A DNA stretch of 33,091 nt from Deltaproteobacteria bacterium (GTDB lineage Bacteria; Desulfobacterota; Binatia; Binatales; Binataceae), in the NCBI GenBank assembly GCA_021780585.1, contig JAJXYM010000193.1, forward strand, positions 1-33,091, read 5' to 3'. Shown piece by piece: positions 1 to 9,073 of this stretch; the stretch's first letter is position 1, and every line of letters begins with the position of its first letter. The position numbers were made by a program, and so were the translations under genes. The notes beneath the pieces are model-generated. The model ran no database searches. It was not told the DNA's origin and was given only the letters and a program-made list of their open reading frames with translations.

Positions 1-2301
1 GGCATCGACCTGATCTATTACGGCGTGGGTGGGCGGATGGAGTTCGATCTCGCGATCGCGCCGCACGCCCGGCTCGCTTCCGTCCGGCTCGAATTGAGCG
101 GCGCGCGCGCCGCCCGCGTCGACCAGACGGGAAATCTGGTCCTCGCGACCGCGGCGGGCGCCCTCCGTCTGATGCGTCCGACGGTCTACGCCGAGAGTGG
201 CGCGCGCGCCGGGGCCGCGCCCACGCGGAGCCGCGTCGATGGCCGCTACGCGATCCTGGCGCGGCGCGACGGTCGGGTGACGATCGGCTTTCGGCTCGGC
301 CCGCACGATCCCAAGGCCCGCGTCGTGATCGATCCGGCGCTCGACTACGCGAGCTTTCTCGGCGGCGTCGGCCGCGACGTCGCCACCGCCGTCGCGGCCG
401 ACGCCGCGGGGGACGTTTTTGTCGCCGGGATGACGACCTCGCCGGATTTTCCCGTCACGCCGGGCGCGATCGATTCCTCATGCTGGTACTGCTCGAATCG
501 CGGGAGCGATTTTTTCGCCAGCGCCTTTGTCAGTGAATTGCGGCCGGCCGCGCCCGGCGCGGCCCAACTGGTCTATTCGACCTACCTTGGCGGAAGCGAC
601 GGATGGGGCGGCGGCGCGGCGGCGATCGCGCTGGATTCGCGCGGCTATGCGCATCTGGCGGGCGTTACCGATTCGAGCGATTTCCCGGTGACGCCGGGCG
701 CCGTCGAACGTTCCTGCGCGGGTCGCGAACAGCCGTTCCTCGCGATTCTGAATCCCTCCGCCGCTGGAACCGCGCAACTGGTCTACGCGAGCTGTATTGG
801 CGGACGCTCCGCCTATGCGGGCGCGACGGCGCTGGCGCTCGATTCCGCCGGGCGCGACTACCTCGCCGGATATACCGCCGACGCCGATTTTCCGGTCACT
901 GCGGATGCGTTGGAGGCTTCGTGTCCCGGATGCGGCGCCGGCCGGAGCGACGGCTTCCTGAGCGTAATCGATTCGTCCGTGGCGGGCGGCGCCGGTCTGA
1001 TTTATTCGACCTTTATCGGCGGTGGCGGAAATCCGCATGGCGCCGGCGACGCGGCAACGTCGCTCGCGGTTGCCGCATCGGGCGACGTATGGCTCGCCGG
1101 AACGACCGGGTCGGACGATTTTCCGACCACTTCCGGCGCGATCGAGCCGTCCTGTCCGAGCGCGGCGGCTCCCAACGGATGCGGCGCCGGTTTCGTCGCG
1201 CATCTGCGCACTAACGCCGGCGCGCCGGCGCTTGCCTATGCGACCTATCTCGGCGGATCGGTCAACGGCGACGGAATCGCCGCGTTGGCGCTGGCTCCGG
1301 ACGGCGATCCGGTCGTGGCCGGCGGGACTTTTTCGCCCGATTTTCCAGTCAGCGATAACGCCTACCAGAAAAAATGTGGCGGCGGATGCGCGCATGGCGA
1401 CGCCTTTGTCGCCGTGATCGCGCCGAACGCGCCGCCCCCGCGTCAGTTGAGCTATGCGAGTTTTCTGGGCGGCGGCGGATCGGCGGCGGGCGGCGATTCC
1501 GCGACCGCGATCGCGGCGGCTCCGGACGGCGATATATACCTCGCTGGCGCCGCGCTCTCGCTCGATTTCCCGATCACGGCCGACGCCGCTCAGTCGCAAT
1601 GCGTCGCCTGCGCGAAAAATCCGCCGGCGCCGAACGCCTTCGTCGCCATCGTGCGGCCGTCGGCGGCGCGCGCGCGATCGCTGGTCTACGCGACCTATCT
1701 GGGCGGATCGGGCGGCTTCGACGGAACCTCGCCGGCGGGCGACGCCGCCATCGCGATCGCGTTCGATCCCGCCAGCGGCGGCCTGTACGTTGTCGGCGGC
1801 GCCGCTTCGGCCGACTTTCCCGTCACCGCCAACGGCTATCAAACACGCTGTCACGGATGCCTTGACGGTCAGGGCGGGAACGCCTTCGTCGCGCATTTCA
1901 CCGCGCCCGCCGATCGGCAGCCCACGCCGACGCCGACCGCGACGCCATCACCGACGCCCGCGCCGGATCCAGCCGGGTCGCTCGAATATCGTCCCGGCCG
2001 CCTGAACTTCGGCGCCGCACGGATCGGGAGGGGCGCGCGCCGGCGCACGCTTACGCTGCGCAATCGCGATCGGGCGCCGATCGCGATTGCGGGAATCGCG
2101 GTCAGCGGCGGCCCGGATTTTGCCGCGACCAGCGCTTGCGGACCGATTCTCGCGGCGGGTCGGCGATGCGCCGTGACGGTGAGTTTTCGGCCGCAATTGC
2201 CGGGTCGCCGGCAGGCGGCGCTCGAAATCGTCGATAACGCCCGCAACAGTCCGCAGACGATCGAGTTATTCGGCACGGGACTCGGGTTTCCGCGGCGCTA
2301 G
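1..2301 (+). CDS. SBBP-repeat beta-propeller secreted protein with C-terminal choice-of-anchor/ASH-like domain (5' end outside window)
   Basis: Frame 1 is open from base 1 (GIDLIYYGVGGRMEFDLAIAPHA..., typical of the domain preceding SBBP repeats). About seven repeats of 'YSTYLGG...DAAGDVFVAGMTTSPDFPVTPGA...C..C'; Pro/Thr linker PTPTPTATPSPTPAPDP; C-terminal LNFGAARIG...SPQTIELFGTG. The track start at 25 is an internal GTG. Confidence 0.85.
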   Translation, partial: GIDLIYYGVGGRMEFDLAIAPHARLASVRLELSGARAARVDQTGNLVLATAAGALRLMRPTVYAESGARAGAAPTRSRVDGRYAILARRDGRVTIGFRLGPHDPKARVVIDPALDYASFLGGVGRDVATAVAADAAGDVFVAGMTTSPDFPVTPGAIDSSCWYCSNRGSDFFASAFVSELRPAAPGAAQLVYSTYLGGSDGWGGGAAAIALDSRGYAHLAGVTDSSDFPVTPGAVERSCAGREQPFLAILNPSAAGTAQLVYASCIGGRSAYAGATALALDSAGRDYLAGYTADADFPVTADALEASCPGCGAGRSDGFLSVIDSSVAGGAGLIYSTFIGGGGNPHGAGDAATSLAVAASGDVWLAGTTGSDDFPTTSGAIEPSCPSAAAPNGCGAGFVAHLRTNAGAPALAYATYLGGSVNGDGIAALALAPDGDPVVAGGTFSPDFPVSDNAYQKKCGGGCAHGDAFVAVIAPNAPPPRQLSYASFLGGGGSAAGGDSATAIAAAPDGDIYLAGAALSLDFPITADAAQSQCVACAKNPPAPNAFVAIVRPSAARARSLVYATYLGGSGGFDGTSPAGDAAIAIAFDPASGGLYVVGGAASADFPVTANGYQTRCHGCLDGQGGNAFVAHFTAPADRQPTPTPTATPSPTPAPDPAGSLEYRPGRLNFGAARIGRGARRRTLTLRNRDRAPIAIAGIAVSGGPDFAATSACGPILAAGRRCAVTVSFRPQLPGRRQAALEIVDNARNSPQTIELFGTGLGFPRR

Positions 2302-2315
2302 ACGATCACGACCGC

Positions 2316-2337
2316 GGGCGCTGGCGTCATCGCGCCC
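2316..2337. terminator. Possible bidirectional hairpin between convergent genes
   Basis: GGGCGC-N10-GCGCCC inverted repeat between the stops of the convergent SBBP and sedolisin genes; no T-tract. Confidence 0.3.
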
Positions 2338-2352
2338 GGCGGGTCGGCGCGG

Positions 2353-4593
2353 TCATCGCGGCGCCCGTCCGCTGCCGGTGAGCGCGACGGTTTGCGGCGA
2401 ATCGCCGGCGTCGTCGGCGATTTGCAGCGTCACCGGAGCGGCGGGTCCGGATGCGGACGGCGTGAAGCGCACCGTGAATTTGCAGCTTTTGCCCGGTCCG
2501 ATCATCGCGCCGGCGCAATTTCCGGCCGCGCTAAAGTCGCCGCCCGCCGTCACCTGTCCGACCATCACCCAGCCCGTCTGGGTCCGGGGATTGTTGATCG
2601 TCACGATGCGGGGCGGACTCGGTTTGCCGACCGCGACATTGTTGAATGCGATCGCGGCGGGCGTGACCTTGAGCGTTGGCGGACGCGGCAGCGTGCGCGC
2701 ATAGGCCGGCACGAAGACGGCGGCGTCCACCGTGCCCCATCCGGTGGCGAGATCGAAGCCCGGCCCAGCGTCGAAACCGGCCACGCCGTTGTATCCGTTA
2801 TTGCCGCTGACGACGTCGCGCAGGCCGACCGCGCTCTGGCCCGCCGCGGCGAGGTCATACAGCGTTGGATTAAGCCGGCCAATACGGCCGCCGGCGGCCT
2901 GCACGATCAGCCGCGCGATTCCGGCCCATCCCGGCGCGGCGAGGCTGGTGCCGCCGGCGATGACGATCGCGACTGCGCCGCGCCCGTCGCATCCGGCGGA
3001 CGCAAACACGCAACTGCCGTCCATCACCGTGATAGCGCCGGGATAATAGGGACTCGCGATCAGGGAGAGATCAGGCACGTCGCGCACGCCGTCGGCCGGC
3101 GTGTCGGCGCTCTGATACGACGGTTTGGCGAACGCGGCGCTGCGCCCGCCGCCGCTCGCCCCGCCGCCCGCGATTCCGTCGTCGGGATCGTTCCAGACCC
3201 GTTCCGCGACGCTGCCGACGTCGTTGCCGTTGCCGTCGTAAACGGGATCGAAGGAGACGCCGCCGACGGCGGTGACATTCGGATCGGCCGCAAGCTCGCT
3301 GACGGTGGGCGAGGTTGCGGCGATGCATTGATTGTTGACGGGATCATAGACGACGCCCGCCGCGCCCTGATCGCCGCTCGACGCGATCACGGTCTGGCCC
3401 TGGCTGGCGGCCTGCGCGAAGATCGGATCGAGCGTCGCCGTGTAGAACGACGACGGGTTGCCGCAGTAGCTGTAACTGATGCTGACCACGGGGCAGGCGT
3501 TGTCGATGACCGCCGCGCGGATCGCGTCGAGCAATCCGTCGCCGGCGGCGGCGATCGCGTTATTGCCGAGATAGTAGCGCAGCGGCGATCCGGGCGCGGC
3601 CGCATGCGCCCATTCCAGATCGAGAAATGTCTCCATTTCGTCGCCGTTGATACCGGGACTCTTGCGGTCGGCCATGACCTTGCGGATCCCGGCGCCCGGC
3701 AGACGGAAGCGTGAGTTGAACGCGGCGACGGGGCGCGCGACAAAGTCGGAATCGCCCACAATCCCGATACATCCCGCGGCGCCCGCTCCTTTCAATCCGG
3801 CGCCGAGCAGGGGGCTTTCGTCATAGAAAGTCTGAAAATCGGCGGGACCGAAAAACGTTCCGAGATTCCTGACGTAATACTCGGGCGCGGGATTTTCGGG
3901 CAGCATCCCGCCCGCGACCAGCGCGTCGCCCGTGTCCGCCGCCACTTGCAGCGCGCCGGAATCCGTGGCCGCCGGGCGCAATTCGCTCCGGCGCAACGCC
4001 GGCCTCGCGGCATGCAGATTGTCGAGGCCGCGTACCGACTCGATTACGCTGGCGACCGACGCCGGCAACTCGGGATCGTCGGCGTTGCCGTAATGGCCGG
4101 CGTCCGCGACTTGCAGAATCGCGACGTTGAAGGCGCGCGCAGCCTGCGCGACCGTGCCGGTGAATGCGATCGTGCGCCGCGTCAAATCCGCCGAAGTGAC
4201 GGCAAAGCCCTGCGCTGAGAGCCAGTCCGCGGCGGTTTGCAGATCGCTCGCGGTCGGACCGAAGCGGGCCGCAAATTCATCCGGCGTGAGCCATCGATGA
4301 TAATTCGGCGAGCCGGGAGCCTCCTGCGCGGCGATCAATTGGTCGAGCGCGGCGCGATTGCGCAGCTTGAGCGTCAGCGCCATCGCCAGCGTGCGGCGCG
4401 AATCGGCGGCGCCGACGACGGTGAACCGATCGATGTCCCGCGGATGATTCCCGGCCAGTCGAACCATCATTTGCGCGCGCGCCGGTCGCGAGATTGCGGC
4501 GATCGTCGCGAGCGCAATGATCAGCGCCAGCGCAACCTTCCGGATTGCGGCAATTCTCTCCAGCGCGGGAGACGCATGTCCCTGGAATTCCAT
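2353..4593 (-). CDS. Sedolisin/kumamolisin-like S53 serine-carboxyl protease with pro-domain and C-terminal choice-of-anchor/ASH-like domain
   Basis: Pro-kumamolisin-like N-terminus (HPRDIDRFTVVG...HRWLTPDEFAARFGP); catalytic motifs E...D in GDEMETFLDLEWAHAAAPG, D in SSGDQGA, S in GGTSLAAPGW. Signal-peptide-like N-terminus. Track start 4605 is TTG; ATG at 4593 preferred. Confidence 0.88.
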   Translation of the reverse strand: MEFQGHASPALERIAAIRKVALALIIALATIAAISRPARAQMMVRLAGNHPRDIDRFTVVGAADSRRTLAMALTLKLRNRAALDQLIAAQEAPGSPNYHRWLTPDEFAARFGPTASDLQTAADWLSAQGFAVTSADLTRRTIAFTGTVAQAARAFNVAILQVADAGHYGNADDPELPASVASVIESVRGLDNLHAARPALRRSELRPAATDSGALQVAADTGDALVAGGMLPENPAPEYYVRNLGTFFGPADFQTFYDESPLLGAGLKGAGAAGCIGIVGDSDFVARPVAAFNSRFRLPGAGIRKVMADRKSPGINGDEMETFLDLEWAHAAAPGSPLRYYLGNNAIAAAGDGLLDAIRAAVIDNACPVVSISYSYCGNPSSFYTATLDPIFAQAASQGQTVIASSGDQGAAGVVYDPVNNQCIAATSPTVSELAADPNVTAVGGVSFDPVYDGNGNDVGSVAERVWNDPDDGIAGGGASGGGRSAAFAKPSYQSADTPADGVRDVPDLSLIASPYYPGAITVMDGSCVFASAGCDGRGAVAIVIAGGTSLAAPGWAGIARLIVQAAGGRIGRLNPTLYDLAAAGQSAVGLRDVVSGNNGYNGVAGFDAGPGFDLATGWGTVDAAVFVPAYARTLPRPPTLKVTPAAIAFNNVAVGKPSPPRIVTINNPRTQTGWVMVGQVTAGGDFSAAGNCAGAMIGPGKSCKFTVRFTPSASGPAAPVTLQIADDAGDSPQTVALTGSGRAPR

Positions 4594-5028
4594 CCCGTTA
4601 CTCAATTTTAACTATTTCAGCGCCGAATCAAAACTGATTCCAATCAATTGCGGCAATTTACACAATTTGAGTCACTAGGAGTCTAATTGCAAATCCTCCG
4701 CCGACGCAATTCCCGATTTCCCGGACCCGGGTTCGCCCGGCGAAGAGAGGAGGAGCGCCGCTGGCCGCGCGCCTCGCTTCGTCCCGCGAAGGTCATTGTA
4801 AGCTGGTAAATGTTTCAGATTCGGACTTTGCTTGACGCGTTCTTTCCGGCCGCGAAAATCAGGGAAAAGCGCGGTAAAATTGGGATCATTTATCGTCGCT
4901 CCGGCGATGGCATAAGAGATGCTTGCGGTGCTTTTCAACGCTGTCGGGCGGGAAGCCGCGGGAGCGTGGCTCGCGAAGAGGGGGAGCCGCGCTCGCGAGG
5001 ATTGAACGTTCGGGCAGATACGATCGTC

Positions 5029-6438
5029 ATGTACTATCGCCATTTCGGCCTGACCGGCGCGCCCTTTCAGTTCACGCCAACGGCGCGGATGCTCTTCATC
5101 AGCCGGTCGCATCGTGACGCTCTTGCGGCGCTGGAATGGAGCCTCGCGCACGAGCCGAGCGGCTTCACCCTGATGTTGGGTGAGACCGGCGCAGGCAAGA
5201 CCACTTTGCTGGTGGCCCTGATGGCGCGTAATCAGGGCGGTATACATATCGCCTGCGTCACCAATCCGCGGCTGGGCTTTGACGGGATCATGCGCGATCT
5301 GCTGCGGCAGTTGGGAATCGCCGCGTGCGGCGCGCAATTCGAGATGGCGGAGGCGTTCGATCGCTTCCTGAGCGGGCTTCCCGCCGGCGACCGCGTTGTG
5401 GTCATGATCGACGAGGCGCAGAGTCTCGCGGCCGACGCGCTGGAGGATTTGCGGCTGTTCGCGAATCGCGCGGACGGCGAAGGCGCGCGACTGCATTTCG
5501 TGCTCGCGGGCCAGCCCGATCTGGCGTGGCGGCTCGGCGCGCCAGAACTTCGGCAGGTCAACGATCGGATCGGAATCCGCACGGCGCTGCAAGCGCTCGA
5601 TCGCGATGAGTCCGCCGCCTACGTCGCGCATCGTGTGGCCGCGTGCGGCGGGACGGTCGCGGAGCTGTTCACGCCGGGCGCGCTCGAGCATCTGCTGGAG
5701 CACTCCGGCGGCAATCCGCGGCGGATCAATGTGCTCTGCCACAATGCGATGCTGGCGGCGTGGAACGCGGGCGAGCCGCGCGTGACGCTCGCGATAGCGC
5801 GGGCGGCGGCGCTCGCGTCCGGCTTCGCCAATGGTCGCGCGGCCGAAGCGCGGCGCGGCGGCGGCAGGTTCGCCGGCCTGCGTCTGACCAGCCTGCGGGC
5901 CGGTTCGATTCGACCGGTGGCGGCGCTCGCGGCGATGGCGTTTTTCGGCCTGGCGGCGGTCTATCTGTGGCAGGGCGATTGGTCCGGGCGCGAGGAGCCG
6001 ACCAGTATCGAGCCGGGCGGTGTGGTGGGCGACGCCGTCACCGAGCATCCGGGGGCCGGCTATATTTCGACTATCCCGAGCGGCGCGACGGATCCCGGCG
6101 GGCTCCTCGCGACCGCACCGGGGCCTGGCCTGAACGATCGCTCCGCCGCCGATGGCGCCGCCGGACGCGGCGCGCCCGCGCAGGTGCGCGTGCGCCCAGG
6201 CGATACGCTGGCGGGGATCGCGGCGCGCTACCTTGGTTCGAAAGATCAGGTCGATCGGCTGGTCGGGGCGAATCCGCGGCTTGGCGACGCCAACCGGATC
6301 TACGCGGGCGAGTTCCTGAATCTGCCCGCGGCCGCCCGTCGCATGACCGCCGCGTCGCGCGGCGTGGTCACGCCGACGGCGGGTGGCGCTGCCGATCGGC
6401 GCGCACTCGCCGCCGACGGCGCGTCCGAGGAGGAATAG
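5029..6438 (+). CDS. ExeA/GspA-like AAA ATPase with transmembrane segment and C-terminal LysM domain
   Basis: MYYRHFGLTGAPFQFTPTARMLFISRSHRDALAALEW (ExeA-like start), Walker A GETGAGKT, Walker B VVMIDEAQ, TM VAALAAMAFFGLAAVYLW, LysM VRPGDTLAGIAARYLGSKDQVDRLVGANPRL. Start moved from 4810 to the in-frame ATG at 5029. Confidence 0.82.
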   Translation: MYYRHFGLTGAPFQFTPTARMLFISRSHRDALAALEWSLAHEPSGFTLMLGETGAGKTTLLVALMARNQGGIHIACVTNPRLGFDGIMRDLLRQLGIAACGAQFEMAEAFDRFLSGLPAGDRVVVMIDEAQSLAADALEDLRLFANRADGEGARLHFVLAGQPDLAWRLGAPELRQVNDRIGIRTALQALDRDESAAYVAHRVAACGGTVAELFTPGALEHLLEHSGGNPRRINVLCHNAMLAAWNAGEPRVTLAIARAAALASGFANGRAAEARRGGGRFAGLRLTSLRAGSIRPVAALAAMAFFGLAAVYLWQGDWSGREEPTSIEPGGVVGDAVTEHPGAGYISTIPSGATDPGGLLATAPGPGLNDRSAADGAAGRGAPAQVRVRPGDTLAGIAARYLGSKDQVDRLVGANPRLGDANRIYAGEFLNLPAAARRMTAASRGVVTPTAGGAADRRALAADGASEEE

Positions 6439-6474
6439 CGCGACCGTCGTGCCGGAAACAGGAATTTAAGTTCG

Positions 6475-6550
6475 TTCGCCGATGGACATGGCGGAGCCCG
6501 CGTCGCGTAACCCCCCCCACGCAGCGGAGCGCAGCCCGTCCATCGGCGGA
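6475..6550. repeat. Large imperfect stem-loop between convergent genes (11-bp perfect terminal arms, C8 tract near the centre)
   Basis: CGCCGATGGAC (6477-6487) is the exact reverse complement of GTCCATCGGCG (6538-6548). Inner GGC/GCC and GCGT/ACGC pairs flank AACCCCCCCC. Confidence 0.6.
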
Positions 6551-6669
6551 CACTCCCATAGCGGGGCGTTTCGTGGTCGGGCGCCGGCCGGTCGTCGGGA
6601 ATTATCGCGACGTCTGTGGGCCGTCGCCGGCAAGACCCGGGACGCCTCTTATTTTTTCCCCCCGGTTCC

Positions 6670-7224
6670 TTACGGATTCGCCATGCGATCGGCAAGTTGA
6701 TCGCTGATTACCGAAGCCTTGCGCGCCAGACTCGACGCCGCGAGATAGTCATGCTGATCGATCGCGCGGCGGGCGGCGCTGACAAAGCCGCTCGCCTGGC
6801 TGTAGCTCGAAGCCTCGTCGCCGCGCAATTTGGCGCGATCGATGCGCGCGAGCCTGGCCCCGGCGTCATCGAGCAGATGCTCCGCGCTCACGCGGTCTTG
6901 GGCTTCGTCGCCGAGCGTCACGGTGGTGACGGCGGCCGGCGCGGCCGGCTCCTGACGAGCGGGCGCGGTCGCGACCGGATGCGCGCTGGGATGCGCATGG
7001 CCGCGATGCGTGGTCGCGCCCGCTTCCTCCGGCGCCACGCGCAACGGTAGCGGTCGTGGGCGCTCGCCGCTGGCGCGGGACGCCCTGGGGGTCGGCCGCG
7101 CCGGCTGCGGTCGCGTGGCGAACGGATTCGGCAGTCCCAACTGGGCGCATCCGGCGCACGCGGCGGCGAGGCCAATCGCGATTAGCCGGAGCGTCCCGGT
7201 ACGGAATGTACGCCTGGCGATCAC
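6670..7224 (-). CDS. Small predicted lipoprotein of unknown function
   Basis: Lipobox-like LAAACAGC after a hydrophobic segment; Ala-rich helical C-terminus (AARRAIDQHDYLAASSLARKASVISDQLA). Starts 7 nt after the stop of the upstream kinase (GTG start). Confidence 0.65.
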   Translation of the reverse strand: MIARRTFRTGTLRLIAIGLAAACAGCAQLGLPNPFATRPQPARPTPRASRASGERPRPLPLRVAPEEAGATTHRGHAHPSAHPVATAPARQEPAAPAAVTTVTLGDEAQDRVSAEHLLDDAGARLARIDRAKLRGDEASSYSQASGFVSAARRAIDQHDYLAASSLARKASVISDQLADRMANP

Positions 7225-7231
7225 GCGCGCT

Positions 7232-9073
7232 TCAGCCGATTCGCGCCGCCGAGGGCGCTGCCGCCGCGGCCCGTCGCACCGTCGGCATCCGGATGATCAC
7301 GGTCGCGCCGACGCCGTCCGCGGATTGAATATCCATCGTCCCATGATGGAGATCGACGGCGCGCAGCGCGAGCGGCAGTCCGAGGCCGTTGCCGTTCTTT
7401 TTGGTGGTAAAATAGAGATTGAAGATTCGCGCGAGGTTTTCCGGCGCGATGCCGCCGCCGCTGTCGGCGATTCGGATTTCGACGAAGCCGCCCGGCGCGA
7501 GCGCGGTCGTGAGCCGGAGTGTGCCGCCCGCCGCCGCCATCGCGTCGCAGGCGTTCGCGATTACGTTGCGCAGCGCTTCGGCCAGCAGCGCGCGATCGGC
7601 GCTGATCGGCGGCAGGCCGGGGTCGAAGCCGGTTTCGACGCGGATTCCCGATCGGACCACCTGCCCGGCGACTTCGCTGAGCAGTTCGTTGACGGCAACC
7701 GGCGCGAGCTTGAGCTGCTCCGGCCGCATGAAGCGCATCAGCGCGTCGATCGCGCGCGACAAGCGCTCGATCTCCTGACGCACCGCGCGCAGCCGCTGAT
7801 CGATCGGCGCGCCGCGCTCGGCGTCCTGACCAAGCAGCTCGAGCTGCAGGTTCATCGCGTTGAGCGGATTACGGATCTGGTGGGCGACGCCCGAGATCAG
7901 GCCGCCGAGCCGCACCAGCCGGCCGGAATAATCGACCACATTTTCGAGTTCCCGCATCGATTCCAGATCGCGCGCGACCACCAGCAGGCCGGCGGGCTCG
8001 GGGCCCTGGCCGAGCGAGGAGATCGACACCAGCACGCGGCCGGCGTTTTCGCCCGCGCCCAGCTCCAGCGCCACGTCGCGCATCTCGGCGCCGGTGGCGT
8101 AGACCGTTTCGACCATCCGCGCGAGCGGATTGTCGCGGCCGAGCAGCAGCGGCAGCGGTTTGCCCTCGGCCATGCCGCCGGCGGGCAATCCCAGCCGGGT
8201 CTGCGCCTCGGGATTCGCGAACAGCACTGCGCCGCCCGCGTCGAGCAGCATCACGGCGTCGGTAATCGAGCGGAAGATATTGATGAACTGGCCGCGCTCG
8301 GTCTCCCATTGCGCGCGATTCGCCTTGATCCGCCGCGACAGTTCGTTGAACTTGGCGGCGAGCGTGCCAAGCTCGTCGCCCGAGCCGACCGGCAGCGCTT
8401 CGGCGTCGCGACCCTCGGCGATCCGTTCGAACCGCGTGGCCAGATCGGCCAGCGGACGCAGCATCAGCCCGCCCGTCAGCATCGCGCCGAGCAGGCTCAG
8501 GACCACGCCGGCGGCGCCGGCGGCGAGGATGTCGCGGACCGAGCGATGCGCCGCGGCGGCGATCAGCGCGGTCGAAAGACCGACGCGAATCACCGCGAGC
8601 GGATGGCCGTTGACGTCGATCGCCCGGCTCATCTCGTAAGTGCGGCCGCCGGCGATCGCGCCGAACCGGCTGGGCGGCCACCATGAGGCGAGCGCGGCGC
8701 GCAAATCGGCGAAGGGCGGCGTCGCCGCGATCGCGGCGGGCGGCGGATCGCCGGCCGGAGCGACGATCGGCGCGCCATCGAGCGCTTCGATCCGCGCGTA
8801 GACCACGCCCTTGCCGAACGCCTGCGCGGAATCGAGCAGCGTGGCGAGGGCGGCGTCGCCGCGCATCGCGGCGACCGGATCGCCGGTCGTATGGGTCAGG
8901 GAGCGGCGAATTTGCTCGAAGGCCTGGTTGATCAGCAGGTTGCCGGAATCGGCCAAATCGCCGACCATCACAGCGGCGGTGCGATCGATCTGAATCGCGC
9001 TGATGGCGACAAACGGCAATACCAGCAGGAGCAGGAAAATCGCGGCGAGTTTGGAGCGGAGGTCCATCGTCAA
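7232..9073 (-). CDS. NtrB-like sensor histidine kinase (TM, HAMP, PAS, HisKA, HATPase)
   Basis: N-terminal TM; HAMP-like LMLRPLADLATRFERIAEG; H-box GLISGVAHQIRNPLNAMNLQLELL; HATPase motifs VIANACDAM, DSGGGIAPENLARIF, TTKKNGNGLGLPLA. Confidence 0.88.
   Translation of the reverse strand: MTMDLRSKLAAIFLLLLVLPFVAISAIQIDRTAAVMVGDLADSGNLLINQAFEQIRRSLTHTTGDPVAAMRGDAALATLLDSAQAFGKGVVYARIEALDGAPIVAPAGDPPPAAIAATPPFADLRAALASWWPPSRFGAIAGGRTYEMSRAIDVNGHPLAVIRVGLSTALIAAAAHRSVRDILAAGAAGVVLSLLGAMLTGGLMLRPLADLATRFERIAEGRDAEALPVGSGDELGTLAAKFNELSRRIKANRAQWETERGQFINIFRSITDAVMLLDAGGAVLFANPEAQTRLGLPAGGMAEGKPLPLLLGRDNPLARMVETVYATGAEMRDVALELGAGENAGRVLVSISSLGQGPEPAGLLVVARDLESMRELENVVDYSGRLVRLGGLISGVAHQIRNPLNAMNLQLELLGQDAERGAPIDQRLRAVRQEIERLSRAIDALMRFMRPEQLKLAPVAVNELLSEVAGQVVRSGIRVETGFDPGLPPISADRALLAEALRNVIANACDAMAAAGGTLRLTTALAPGGFVEIRIADSGGGIAPENLARIFNLYFTTKKNGNGLGLPLALRAVDLHHGTMDIQSADGVGATVIIRMPTVRRAAAAAPSAARIG

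Noticed and set aside
481-1870. Multi-heme cytochrome interpretation of the CxxC motifs
   Set aside because: None of the pairs is followed by histidine (no CxxCH).
478-1896. 472-aa minus-strand ORF antisense to the SBBP gene
   Set aside because: Apparent repetitiveness is inherited from the SBBP repeats on the opposite strand.
1-1920. Tandem repeats at the left end considered as a CRISPR or satellite array
   Set aside because: The periodicity is degenerate and in-frame, fully explained by SBBP protein repeats.
4675-6048. 457-aa minus-strand ORF antisense to the ExeA-like gene
   Set aside because: The plus strand carries Walker A/B and LysM motifs; this frame has no recognisable motifs.
6511-6518. 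C8 homopolymer as a phase-variation tract
   Set aside because: It lies between convergent stop codons, not in a coding frame or promoter spacer, so slippage would not obviously switch a gene.
7010-8686. 558-aa plus-strand ORF antisense to the NtrB-like kinase
   Set aside because: Overlaps a clear HAMP/HisKA/HATPase gene; no domain signature.
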